DNA of 7,061 nucleotides from Nitrospirota bacterium (GTDB lineage Bacteria; Nitrospirota; Nitrospiria; Nitrospirales; UBA8639). The notes under the pieces are model-generated. The model had not been told where the DNA came from. It was given only the letters and a program-made list of their open reading frames with translations, and did no database searches. Both the position numbers and the translations under genes were made by a program. Location: assembly GCA_020348185.1 (NCBI GenBank), contig CP070743.1:2138237-2145297 (forward strand), given 5' to 3'. This document shows positions 1 to 6,325 of the stretch, in pieces (position 1 is the first letter of the stretch; the number at the start of each line of letters is the position of its first letter).

Positions 1-1340
1 CCTTGATCAGACGTCATGGATTACATCTTAGCGGGGAAGCCCTAATCATTGAAGATCCCGTTGTCCGCATACGAGAGCTGTTTCGACGGGGAGCAGATGT
101 GGCGGTTGTGAGGCAGTTGGTCCTGTCCGATGACCCCGGATTACAAACGCTTCGTGATAGTTTGAAGTTTTTCCCTCGGTATGAAGCTGCGATTGTGGCC
201 AGGAAAGAAACGCTCCAAGCACGACCTGAATTGACAACAATATTGGATTCATTCACCAAGCGGGTCCAATTACCGGAGGTGCGAAAGCTGATATCAGAGG
301 TGCAATATAATGGATGGTCCCCGGCGGGAGTGGCGCGTCGATACTTGCAGGATCAAGGGCTCCTCCTTCATGCGAGTAAAAGATTGATCCGGCGACCGCT
401 TATCGCCATAGCGGTAGACCCTCAACTAAAGGACCAATATCCCAACCTTACGGTCTTAGCTGTTCGAGCGACCAGAAATGCCTTCCCAAATTATGCGGTG
501 AAACTGCTTCCAACTGAAGAGCCGGTGGCCGCGGTCGTTCAGGGAAACGCCCGGTTAGCGGTCATGGGTGCAGAAAGTTTTTTCTGGACGGACGAGAAGA
601 ACTCGTTCGCAAAACGGAATAACCAAATAGAAGCGGCCACCGTCTTGGGCAGTTCCTATTTACACCTTCTTCGTCGTAAGACTGACTCGAAGCAAGATCC
701 TCTCGCCGGTCGAATCGGGGTATCCTCATATTTGCCCGACCGGCCCATTTCGAAAGCTATCCTGAAAGCGGCGGGGAAAGAACCAGCCTTGGTCGATACA
801 CCCGAAAAACTTCTTGAGGGAATAAAAGCGGAAGATCTTGATGGGATGATTGTATTTCGGCTGGCGGGCGACGCAGAAGTACGAAGCTGGATCACTCAAC
901 AGAACCTCGAGTTAATCGAATTGCCGGATATAACAGGAACCCTTCCCCCCTTTCTTCAACCTGCATACATTCCGGTTGGAATGTATGCCCAACAAACTCG
1001 GGCCATTGCTACCGATGCCGTTCAAATTCTCATTGCCGGTCCGGCCCCTTTTCAGCAAACGAGCCCACTGGCGGGAAGCCCCGCTGTCGCCATGATATCC
1101 CAGAGTCATCCGCTCACGCTCCGTGAAACGAGAGCAATGCAAGAAACCGTTGGGGCGGTGAAGCCCGTGGAAACCCCCCATCCTGTTCTACCTTCAGTAT
1201 GGTTAAGGACGGTGGTTGAAGGAGGAATTCAGAAAGGCCCGACCACCGGTCAGACGCTCCTTGACACCGGTCTCAACATCCTGGTCATCCTATTTTTGGG
1301 ATGGATAACGGCGCTCGTCATTCGCCGGCCGGCACGGTAA
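1..1340 (+). CDS. OpuAC–TAXI tandem solute-binding protein with C-terminal membrane anchor (5'-partial)
   Basis: The reading frame is open to the window edge, so the TTG at base 3 is probably internal. Residues below count from that codon. Residues 20-122 resemble the last part of the OpuAC/ProX quaternary-amine-binding domain: RGADVAVV, an LVLSDD stretch, FFPRYEAAIVARKETL, PELTTILD, and the closing SPAGVARRYLQDQGLL. OpuAC domains are normally about 250-270 residues, so at least half is missing upstream. Residues 130-350 resemble a TAXI/TRAP-type receptor: VVQGNARLAVMGAESFF at 178-194, a hinge-like TPEKLLEGIKAEDLDG at 266-281, and the YIPVGMY…AIATDAVQILI block near 322-344 typical of TAXI proteins. 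A proline-rich linker leads to one hydrophobic segment at about 423-440 followed by RRPAR, which suggests an inner-membrane anchor. The likely role is capture or sensing of small osmolytes or acids outside the membrane. A permease, if any, lies outside the window. The family calls rest on recognised motifs; the ligand is unknown. Confidence 0.7.
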   Translation, partial: LIRRHGLHLSGEALIIEDPVVRIRELFRRGADVAVVRQLVLSDDPGLQTLRDSLKFFPRYEAAIVARKETLQARPELTTILDSFTKRVQLPEVRKLISEVQYNGWSPAGVARRYLQDQGLLLHASKRLIRRPLIAIAVDPQLKDQYPNLTVLAVRATRNAFPNYAVKLLPTEEPVAAVVQGNARLAVMGAESFFWTDEKNSFAKRNNQIEAATVLGSSYLHLLRRKTDSKQDPLAGRIGVSSYLPDRPISKAILKAAGKEPALVDTPEKLLEGIKAEDLDGMIVFRLAGDAEVRSWITQQNLELIELPDITGTLPPFLQPAYIPVGMYAQQTRAIATDAVQILIAGPAPFQQTSPLAGSPAVAMISQSHPLTLRETRAMQETVGAVKPVETPHPVLPSVWLRTVVEGGIQKGPTTGQTLLDTGLNILVILFLGWITALVIRRPAR

Positions 1341-1569
1341 CCTTCACACGAGATCCAGCCTCCTTTTCAAATTATTGAGCAGTACACATGTCGTTGAACA
1401 GAAGGTTTTGCCATCAGAAAATCTTCAGTTTCATTTCAATGATGAGCCACGCCAGCAACTTCTGAGTCTAAATCAGTTAGGACAGGGGGAGGCGAACCCC
1501 GCTGTAATGATAGGGCTTTCTATTACCGGAAGTCATGACTTTGGGAACGTGAACCTTCGGGAATGTTAG
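1341..1569. other. Convergent intergenic region without a credible gene
   Basis: This gap separates the plus-strand binding-protein gene from the end of the minus-strand glycosyltransferase gene. A 64-codon plus-strand frame (1375-1569, TTG start) runs through it, but its translation shows no recognisable motif and no Shine-Dalgarno sequence was seen. The gap holds a GC-rich stem-loop (1482-1505) and a 10-base perfect palindrome AGTCATGACT (1531-1540). Transcripts from both sides should end here. Confidence 0.6.
1482..1505. terminator. GC-rich stem-loop between convergent genes (possible terminator)
   Basis: ACAG plus GGGG (1482-1489) pairs with CCCC plus CTGT (1497-1505), with G1501 bulged and a 7-base loop. 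The stem is strong and sits where both transcripts should stop. Neither strand has a clear T-run after it: the plus side continues AATGATAGGG and the minus side CCTAACTGAT. It is therefore not a textbook intrinsic terminator. It could act with Rho, block 3' exonuclease, or be incidental. Confidence 0.3.
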
Positions 1570-2265
1570 TTACCGAATTTCTTGGAAGAAGGTGGGGGTC
1601 AGGGTAGGGAGGCCATATTCCACGTGGAGGATAATAAGGACGACACGAGCTAAACTTCGCCAGATGCCCATTTGCACGAACTTTCGAGAATCGGTTACCA
1701 CGGAAGAGGGCAGAAGCTGAGGGGTCGTGTGTGCCAGGAGTTTTTCGCAGAATGCGACATCTTCCAGAATCGGTTGAGATGGAAATCCGCCAACTGCCTC
1801 AAAGAGGCCCTGTCTGACAAATAAGGCCTGATCCCCATATATGATTCTGGACCGGACACATCGGAAGTTGTCGAGCCAGGAAATCAGTCGGAGCCGCCAA
1901 TCGTGGCCAGAGAATTGATGCATGAACCCTCCGGCCCGACATGTTGAGTCTTTCTCCAGGTGGTTTAAGTGTTGCAGAGCTCCTTCCGGCAACATCGTGT
2001 CAGCATGAAGAAACAAAAGCCAATCGGCTGAAGATGTACAATACTTTCTGGCGTAGTCTGCTCCGGCATTCATTTGTAAGGCTCGCCCTTTTGATGTGCT
2101 CAGCATGGTGACTTTTGATTCCTGGCGAAGAAGGTTCCGGGTCTGATCGGTACTTTTCCCATCCACGACTATGACACGGAAATTTCCAGGTTGGGAAAAC
2201 AGAGCCTTAAGCGTTCTAGGAAGGGCTCGCTCTTCGTTGAAAGCTGGAATAATGACCCAAATCAT
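1570..2265 (-). CDS. Family 2 glycosyltransferase, TIGR04283 type (rSAM/selenodomain-associated transferase 2)
   Basis: The 231-residue GT-A glycosyltransferase would move a sugar from a nucleotide donor onto an unknown acceptor at the cytoplasmic face of the membrane. Visible motifs in order are: IIPAFNEE (5-12), VVDGKSTD (33-40), KGRALQMNAGA (59-69), LFLHADT with the metal-binding HAD in place of DxD (84-90), GDQALFV (144-150), the LEDVAFCEKL catalytic region (167-176) and TDSRKF (191-196). The length and the GRALQMNAGA/LHADT pairing fit the TIGR04283 subfamily, often labelled arsenosugar biosynthesis glycosyltransferase. The C-terminus (GLPTLTPTFFQEIR) departs from the usual GVxPERLARLY ending of the family. 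The ATG start is the natural one; no close Shine-Dalgarno is seen, GGAG being some 24 bases upstream. It is last in the minus-strand block, 111 bases after the di-iron gene. No ArsM- or ArsS-like partner is in the window, so an arsenosugar role is not supported here. Confidence 0.88.
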   Translation of the reverse strand: MIWVIIPAFNEERALPRTLKALFSQPGNFRVIVVDGKSTDQTRNLLRQESKVTMLSTSKGRALQMNAGADYARKYCTSSADWLLFLHADTMLPEGALQHLNHLEKDSTCRAGGFMHQFSGHDWRLRLISWLDNFRCVRSRIIYGDQALFVRQGLFEAVGGFPSQPILEDVAFCEKLLAHTTPQLLPSSVVTDSRKFVQMGIWRSLARVVLIILHVEYGLPTLTPTFFQEIR

Positions 2266-2376
2266 GAAGCTATTTTTTTAAGAATCAGACACTCCGGAGG
2301 TCAAAGTTTAAAACTTCAACAGGATCCTTCGAAGTGATGAGAGACGTTTTCTGTTCGGTATACACATTCCTTAATG

Positions 2377-3063
2377 TCAGTTCTCCGTTTGTTGGAAGGG
2401 AAAAAGCTGGTGATTTCCTGATTGTGAATTGGGATCCAACCAACTGGGAAGGTGACGGTGAAATTCCGCGAGATAGTCCTTCGGGTTCTCGTCAATGGCA
2501 TCAAACAAATCAGTCACCGAGGAGATCATGGACTCTGCCAATAGGAGATACTCTTGGGCTTGATTGCATAATTGTTCCGTGGAGATTTCTTGACGATCTA
2601 TGGCGCGCTGCAAATTTCGAACTCCAAACGCATGGTGCGCTTCCTCTTGATGAAGCAGCATGCGACGCAATTTTTTAAAGGGCGCCTTTCGTTTACTCAA
2701 TCCTGCTTCGATTTTCTTCAATAATGCTTCGCCTAGTCCTTCAAGTATGATCTGCTCGGCTAAAAGGGATTCCGCGAAATCTTTCCGTTCAAGCGCAGTA
2801 TGTAGAAGTTTGGCGTACTGATCAAATGGTTTCAAGAATGGGGCTTCCCCAACATGCCTCGGCGCCAGCCATCCAATTGCCCATTTAAACGCAACGGCAT
2901 GAAGTCCTTCTTGGCGAGCCTGTCCCAGGAGAAATCTTCGCATGCCTGCCGCCGGTGCCAGTGCGGCCTGAGCCTGAGCACAATCATGAGCCAGGCGTTC
3001 TCCGCGCTCTATAAATTTTAATAAACGTGCCATTGGAATTTGTTCATTGGGTTTTACCAGCAT
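2377..3063 (-). CDS. Ferritin-like di-iron protein of unknown function
   Basis: The 228-residue, predicted all-helical protein shows the four-helix di-iron carboxylate signature. It has a helix-1 glutamate (E19 or E22), E52-G-L-H55 (ExxH), a third-helix glutamate (E103 or E108) and Q-E140-E-A-H143-H144 (a second ExxH). Spacing of about 30 residues within each helix pair matches ferritin-like and ribonucleotide-reductase-like di-iron folds. Such proteins use O2 to hydroxylate, desaturate or N-oxygenate substrates, or act as ferroxidases. No signal peptide is visible, so it should be cytoplasmic. The motif layout resembles tRNA hydroxylase MiaE and amine/acyl oxygenases, but I see no stretch that identifies one family. 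The ATG at 3063 has a fair Shine-Dalgarno (AGGA, 8 bases upstream). An internal ATG at 3033 lacks one. The C-terminal 30 residues after the di-iron core are polar, Q/N-rich and probably disordered. It lies 98 bases after the DUF547 gene; its partners suggest oxidation of the pathway product, which is inference. Confidence 0.72.
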   Translation of the reverse strand: MLVKPNEQIPMARLLKFIERGERLAHDCAQAQAALAPAAGMRRFLLGQARQEGLHAVAFKWAIGWLAPRHVGEAPFLKPFDQYAKLLHTALERKDFAESLLAEQIILEGLGEALLKKIEAGLSKRKAPFKKLRRMLLHQEEAHHAFGVRNLQRAIDRQEISTEQLCNQAQEYLLLAESMISSVTDLFDAIDENPKDYLAEFHRHLPSWLDPNSQSGNHQLFPFQQTEN

Positions 3064-3072
3064 GGATTGGTT

Positions 3073-3100
3073 CCTATAGAAAAGTGAGTAACAGTGTCAA
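3073..3100 (-). promoter_or_regulatory. Candidate sigma-70 promoter upstream of the di-iron gene
   Basis: On the minus strand a perfect TTGACA (3095-3100) is followed after 16 bases by TATAGG (3073-3078), which matches TATAAT at four of six positions. The problem is position: transcription would begin about at the ATG (3063), giving a leaderless or nearly leaderless message. The same TATAGGA bases also supply the apparent Shine-Dalgarno. The TTGACA may therefore be chance, or it may work with a different -10. Confidence 0.3.
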
Positions 3101-3161
3101 GAAACACCAAGGATGAAATTTGAGACCTTAAAATTTTGGTTGGAAGATAATCGCAATCTTT

Positions 3162-4016
3162 TCATTCAACCTGAAACTTGGAACTAGCCGTTGTCGTCGG
3201 GGGGATGCCATTTAAGTTCCAGTCGTATTCGAGAAACTCGACCTGATAGGTATCCTGGGCGAGTTCCCGAGCTAACTTTGGATCCTCCACATATTGCGCG
3301 ACATATTTTGTCAAGGACCCTGAATGAGAAACGAAATCATCTGTAAACCAATCGAAAATTTTCGAAAGATAGGCGATTTTCTGCCGACGGTCGAACGCAT
3401 TTCGATCGGGATCGTTAATGAAGAGGCGGGCACTATCATCCAATTGTTGATCAAGTCTATCTGGCGTGAACGCCCACGAACGAAGGGTTGGACAAGAGCG
3501 GGACGCGCAGACGATCGCGAAATGGATACGGGGCTCGCGGAACTCAGGAATGAGGATCGCACGTTCCACTGCGTACAAATTGACTTTAGCCCCTCCAACC
3601 ATATAGTCCCGACTCACAAAATATTTATATTTGCCCGCCCAGGTTTTAGGAGAATACCCATCCAATATGCCTTGGATGGCAAAGGCGTTATACGCATTGA
3701 TCCAAAATGCCAAACGGTCATTCCGGGTGGGCAGGGTTGTCGGATCTAAGCGATTGAGTTGGTGAATGTATTGATTCAAACGCGGATCGGATGCATATCC
3801 GGGATAATTGACGACGCCATGATGAACATGCTCTCCCAGTGTCTGGTCGAATAGCTCGTGCGAAAATTGGCCGGCAACAATGGGATCACTGGGATGGTAA
3901 CTGTTTGGCAGAGTAGTACAGCCGACTATTGCCAATAGCCAAAGCCATATCATAGCCATGGGCGGGTGGAATAAGACTAAGGGTTTCAGGTTTCGGGTTT
4001 CAGGTTTCAAGTCCAT
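3162..4016 (-). CDS. DUF547 domain lipoprotein
   Basis: A DUF547 protein of 284 residues from the first ATG. A lipoprotein signal leads to a lipobox IVGC with Cys33 as the lipidated residue, so it should be anchored facing the periplasm. Conserved DUF547 blocks are HHGVVNYPGY (65-74), DRLAFWINAYNAFAIQGIL (100-118), RIHFAIVCASRSCPTLR (163-179), YLSKIFDWFTDDF (216-228) and LEYDWNLNG (262-270). The biochemical role of DUF547 is unknown; a thiol or papain-like function is speculative. Start choice: the ATG at 4016 is 26 bases after the methyltransferase stop and gives a basic n-region (MDLKPETRNLKP), but that part is encoded by a heptamer repeat. The alternative ATG at 3959 gives a very short, uncharged signal (MAMIWLWLLAIVGC). 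Neither has a good Shine-Dalgarno. The last residues SKFQVE and the stop also lie in or beside a degenerate copy of the same repeat. Confidence 0.88.
   Translation of the reverse strand: MDLKPETRNLKPLVLFHPPMAMIWLWLLAIVGCTTLPNSYHPSDPIVAGQFSHELFDQTLGEHVHHGVVNYPGYASDPRLNQYIHQLNRLDPTTLPTRNDRLAFWINAYNAFAIQGILDGYSPKTWAGKYKYFVSRDYMVGGAKVNLYAVERAILIPEFREPRIHFAIVCASRSCPTLRSWAFTPDRLDQQLDDSARLFINDPDRNAFDRRQKIAYLSKIFDWFTDDFVSHSGSLTKYVAQYVEDPKLARELAQDTYQVEFLEYDWNLNGIPPTTTASSKFQVE
3165..3185. repeat. Degenerate heptamer repeat at the 3' end of the DUF547 gene
   Basis: On the plus strand three heptamers, TTCAACC, TGAAACT and TGGAACT, follow one another. They are variants of the TGAAACC unit. This copy is inverted relative to those at 3982-4011 and 6243-6266. 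It encodes the last residues (SKFQVE) of the DUF547 protein. Confidence 0.6.
3982..4011. repeat. Heptamer tandem repeat (GGTTTCA)x4 at the 5' end of the DUF547 gene
   Basis: Four consecutive heptamers on the plus strand are GGTTTCA, GGTTTCG, GGTTTCA and GGTTTCA, with one substitution in total, ending in AG. Read on the minus strand the unit is TGAAACC. It is translated as LKPETRNLKP if the 4016 start of the DUF547 gene is used. Such units, which often surface as KPETRNLKPETRN-like peptides at mis-called gene ends, behave as dispersed intergenic repeats. Confidence 0.85.
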
Positions 4017-4042
4017 AGAAATTTTTTATGGCTGAGGGTGTA

Positions 4043-5044
4043 TTACCTTGTATCCTTCCTCGCGATCAACACCACCGATGCTCCTTGGGCTTGGGCGGGC
4101 GGTTTAATATTATTCGGAATGAACCCGGCCAATAAATACGCTGCCATGTTGAGAAGCCGGCGACTTGGTGATTCTGTGAAGTGGGAGAAGGGGCGAGACG
4201 AGAACATACCTGAGATTCGTTGCATCCAATACAATCGGGTTTCCCATGATTCCACCGGAGCATATGCCAATTCCAGGATGGACAGTTTGAAATAATCTGC
4301 CAGATGGCAAAGGGCTGCCTTGTTCCACCAGGTCAAATGGTGAGGGGGAGCGTTTAAGACAAAATTGGGAATCCTTGTGATATAGGATTCTGCATTGGGG
4401 ACGCCAATAATCAAAAGGCCGTCCGGTTTCAGGCAAGCGAGGGCAGCGGTAAGAAAAGACTGGGGATCGCCAATATGCTCCAGTACTTGAAACGCGCAGA
4501 CCACATCATAGGTTTCTGAATTGGTCATGGCATGCTGGGTGACGTTCTCAGGAAGAATATGGGGTCCAGCATGCATGGCGTGGGCACCGGGAGGAAAATT
4601 AGGCTCCACACCGTGATAGGAGGCATCCGGAATGTAGGTAGCAAAATGAGCAGCTCCGCAACCGATCTCCAAAACCCGGTCACCCGGTTTTACCCAATCC
4701 GCTGCGCGTTGGTATTCATATTTATCTGCCGGATAATACCAGTCAAAGTTCTGAAGCTGTGCGTAAAAACTGGAAGATCCGGTCACGGTGGGATGAAAAA
4801 AGAGTACCTGTGAATTCAGACTTCGATATAACTGTAGCCTTTCAACTCCCAGAAATTCAGAGGCGACGTCGATGCCCAGATCTCGCTGATAGCAATCCAC
4901 GAGCAATGAGGTAGGAATGTCCTCCAACACTTGAATGTGTTGGCCTCCGGTTAAAGGGCACGTTGGGCCTCCATCAAGCGAACCCTGGACTATTTCACAT
5001 TCCTGTTTCCGTACTCGATTTTCCAAAAGAAAGGTGTCACTCAT
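4043..5044 (-). CDS. Class I SAM-dependent methyltransferase
   Basis: A 333-residue Rossmann-fold methyltransferase (Methyltransf_23/11 style) that would move a methyl group from S-adenosylmethionine to an unknown small molecule or glycan. SAM-binding motif I is VLEIGCGAA (124-132), and the ribose-binding acid is E147 in GVEPN. YDVVCAFQVLEHIGDP (179-194) and LKPDGLLIIGVPN (205-217) complete the fold, and PPHHLTWW (233-240) resembles the usual substrate-side motif. The N-terminal 115 residues form an extra module: CPLTGG at 29-34, where a zinc-knuckle would have a second cysteine, then LGIDVASEFLG and FYAQLQNFDWYYPADKYEYQRA. That module recurs in methyltransferases of surface-glycan and secondary-metabolite loci. 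It begins 37 bases after the radical SAM stop, so the two are probably translated from one message and act in one pathway. No clear Shine-Dalgarno precedes the ATG. No cysteine pattern of arsenite methyltransferase is present. Confidence 0.88.
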   Translation of the reverse strand: MSDTFLLENRVRKQECEIVQGSLDGGPTCPLTGGQHIQVLEDIPTSLLVDCYQRDLGIDVASEFLGVERLQLYRSLNSQVLFFHPTVTGSSSFYAQLQNFDWYYPADKYEYQRAADWVKPGDRVLEIGCGAAHFATYIPDASYHGVEPNFPPGAHAMHAGPHILPENVTQHAMTNSETYDVVCAFQVLEHIGDPQSFLTAALACLKPDGLLIIGVPNAESYITRIPNFVLNAPPHHLTWWNKAALCHLADYFKLSILELAYAPVESWETRLYWMQRISGMFSSRPFSHFTESPSRRLLNMAAYLLAGFIPNNIKPPAQAQGASVVLIARKDTR

Positions 5045-5081
5045 GGGCCGGGTCTTTCGCGCTACGTGGCTCGGACTTCAA

Positions 5082-6131
5082 TCAAGAAACTGATTTATGG
5101 CATGTCGGGAGTTCAGGTTGGACATGGGACTGTTCCCTGTGACCCGTTCGTATGTTCTTGGGGGTGATGAGGGCCGATACAGGGTGCCGTAACGTAGATC
5201 CGACAATACGGCTGCACAGGAGGTTGCATGATGAATTTTCTGAACATTTTTTAATGGCTTCACGATTCATGCTGACAAGAATGTCTTCTAATGAGGATTC
5301 AAGCAAATTTCCCGATGGCTGGAGTGCGTAACATGGGGCGACATTTCCTGATGCATCGATGGAGACACTGTACCGTCCAGCGTCACACGGATCCAAGGCC
5401 TTTCCCTCCAGCCATTGAATATTATCTGACAGGTACCTGCGAAAATAGCCCTGAGGAACCAACTGGGAAGCCAGAATTTGCTGGAACACATTGACGGCAA
5501 CCGCTCGTTCGTATTGGAGGGTCAGGTCAACTTTTCCATACCGTTCAATTCCCCAATGGTACGCACCCACGACCGGAACAAAACCGTTGTCCCGTGCGTA
5601 CCGGACGACTTCCAAAACATCCTGCCGGTTCCGTTCACTCACAATACAGGTTACATATTTTGAATGAGGAAATGCTGTGAGAGCGGCAATGCCTTTAAGG
5701 ACTTGTGGTAATTGATCCGCCCCACGAATCGATTGATAGCGTTCCCGATTGAGAGAGTCCAAACTGACGGAGATCGAGATTGGGAGTCGGGCCAATCGTT
5801 TGATGATGGATGGAGTGAGCAAGGTTCCGTTTGTCACGAGACCGAGCCAGTATCCCATTTCGGCCAGGTCCTGAAGAATCTCCACAAGGTCTTTCCGCAA
5901 CAATGGCTCCCCGCCCTGGACAAAAAGGTACCGAATGCCATTATCCCGATAGAGGCGCGCAAACACCTGGCGAATTTCCTCACGAGTTAATTCATAATGC
6001 CCTTTGTTTAAAGGCAAATTGCAATATCCACAGTTTGAGTTACATCTGAGGCAGGCTTCAAAAATTGCCAAAATGGGTCGACCTCGAGCGAGGTTCCACA
6101 GTGGACGGGTTAGGCTGGACAAAAAAGACAT
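5082..6131 (-). CDS. Radical SAM protein with SPASM-like C-terminal domain
   Basis: A 349-residue enzyme from the chosen ATG. The radical SAM cluster motif is RCNSNCGYC (CX3CX2C, Cys30, 34 and 37), followed by GGEPLLRKD at 73-81, VTNGTLL (99-105) and a SVSLDS strand (121-126). These would bind a [4Fe-4S] cluster and SAM to start radical chemistry. The C-terminus has CX12GX4C (Cys249-Gly262-Cys267) and CX5CX3C (Cys296, 302 and 306), matching the SPASM/twitch auxiliary-cluster pattern but lacking the first cysteine of the usual CX2C. Substrates of SPASM proteins range from peptides to small molecules; this one is unknown. The frame stays open upstream to a TTG at 6257, but that codon lies in a heptamer repeat and the extra 42 residues look non-native. 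A stronger ribosome site (AAAGGTGA, near 6165-6172) precedes a possible CTG start at 6158, giving nine extra residues. The methyltransferase follows after 37 bases. Confidence 0.85.
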   Translation of the reverse strand: MSFLSSLTRPLWNLARGRPILAIFEACLRCNSNCGYCNLPLNKGHYELTREEIRQVFARLYRDNGIRYLFVQGGEPLLRKDLVEILQDLAEMGYWLGLVTNGTLLTPSIIKRLARLPISISVSLDSLNRERYQSIRGADQLPQVLKGIAALTAFPHSKYVTCIVSERNRQDVLEVVRYARDNGFVPVVGAYHWGIERYGKVDLTLQYERAVAVNVFQQILASQLVPQGYFRRYLSDNIQWLEGKALDPCDAGRYSVSIDASGNVAPCYALQPSGNLLESSLEDILVSMNREAIKKCSENSSCNLLCSRIVGSTLRHPVSALITPKNIRTGHREQSHVQPELPTCHKSVS

Positions 6132-6242
6132 GAACAGGGGCCTGGGTGTGTGTGACAGAAGAAGTTCACCTTTTAATATTGTAGTCCTTTTATGCGGGGA
6201 GATGTTACAAAATCGATGAGGAGAGAGAAAGCGTGGCTCAGA

Positions 6243-6266
6243 TGTTTCAGGTTTCAAGTTTCAGGT
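6243..6266. repeat. Heptamer repeat copy upstream of the radical SAM gene
   Basis: On the plus strand the heptamers TGTTTCA, GGTTTCA and AGTTTCA run in tandem and end in GGT. They are the same family and orientation as the copy at 3982-4011. On the minus strand the copy contains a TTG (6257) that is in frame with the radical SAM gene and can mislead start prediction. Confidence 0.75.
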
Positions 6267-6292
6267 AAAAAGTGGAGTCTATTTGCTGTGGT

Positions 6293-6325
6293 TTCCAGAT
6301 TGACTAGGGATAGTCGAACTTGGAA
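6293..6325. other. Interrupted hairpin after the hybrid kinase gene
   Basis: An inner stem GACTA/TAGTC (6302-6306 and 6311-6315) with a 4-base loop is extended by an outer stem TTCCA/TGGAA (6293-6297 and 6321-6325), separated by an internal loop of 4 and 5 bases. It lies just after the kinase stop on the minus strand. No T-run follows directly, though TTTTT occurs about 20 bases later. It may protect the mRNA end or help terminate transcription. Confidence 0.3.

Noticed and set aside
1375..1569. Small plus-strand open frame of 64 codons in the convergent gap
   Set aside because: It has a TTG start, no Shine-Dalgarno and no recognisable motif, and it runs across the GC-rich stem-loop. It is more likely non-coding.
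2304..2316. Palindrome AAGTTT-A-AAACTT as an operator, and CTCCGGAG (2292-2299) as a terminator stem
   Set aside because: Both are short, with no room for a hairpin loop and no matching second copy. AT-rich palindromes of this size arise by chance.
2334..2678. Plus-strand frame of 114 codons
   Set aside because: It lies largely opposite the di-iron gene, whose di-iron motifs are clear. The plus-strand translation has no family features.
3324..3749. Plus-strand frame of 141 codons
   Set aside because: It is opposite conserved DUF547 blocks and so is a shadow of the real gene.
3982..4011. CRISPR-like array
   Set aside because: The units are contiguous 7-base repeats with no spacers and no cas genes nearby.
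1570..6131. Arsenosugar or rSAM/selenodomain pathway
   Set aside because: Only the glycosyltransferase belongs to that family. The radical SAM protein has a SPASM-like tail, not an ArsS type, and the methyltransferase lacks ArsM cysteines. No TIGR04282 partner is present.
6129..6257. N-terminal extension of the radical SAM protein starting at TTG 6257
   Set aside because: The start lies inside the heptamer repeat, no ribosome site precedes it, and the extra 42 residues resemble translated intergenic DNA.
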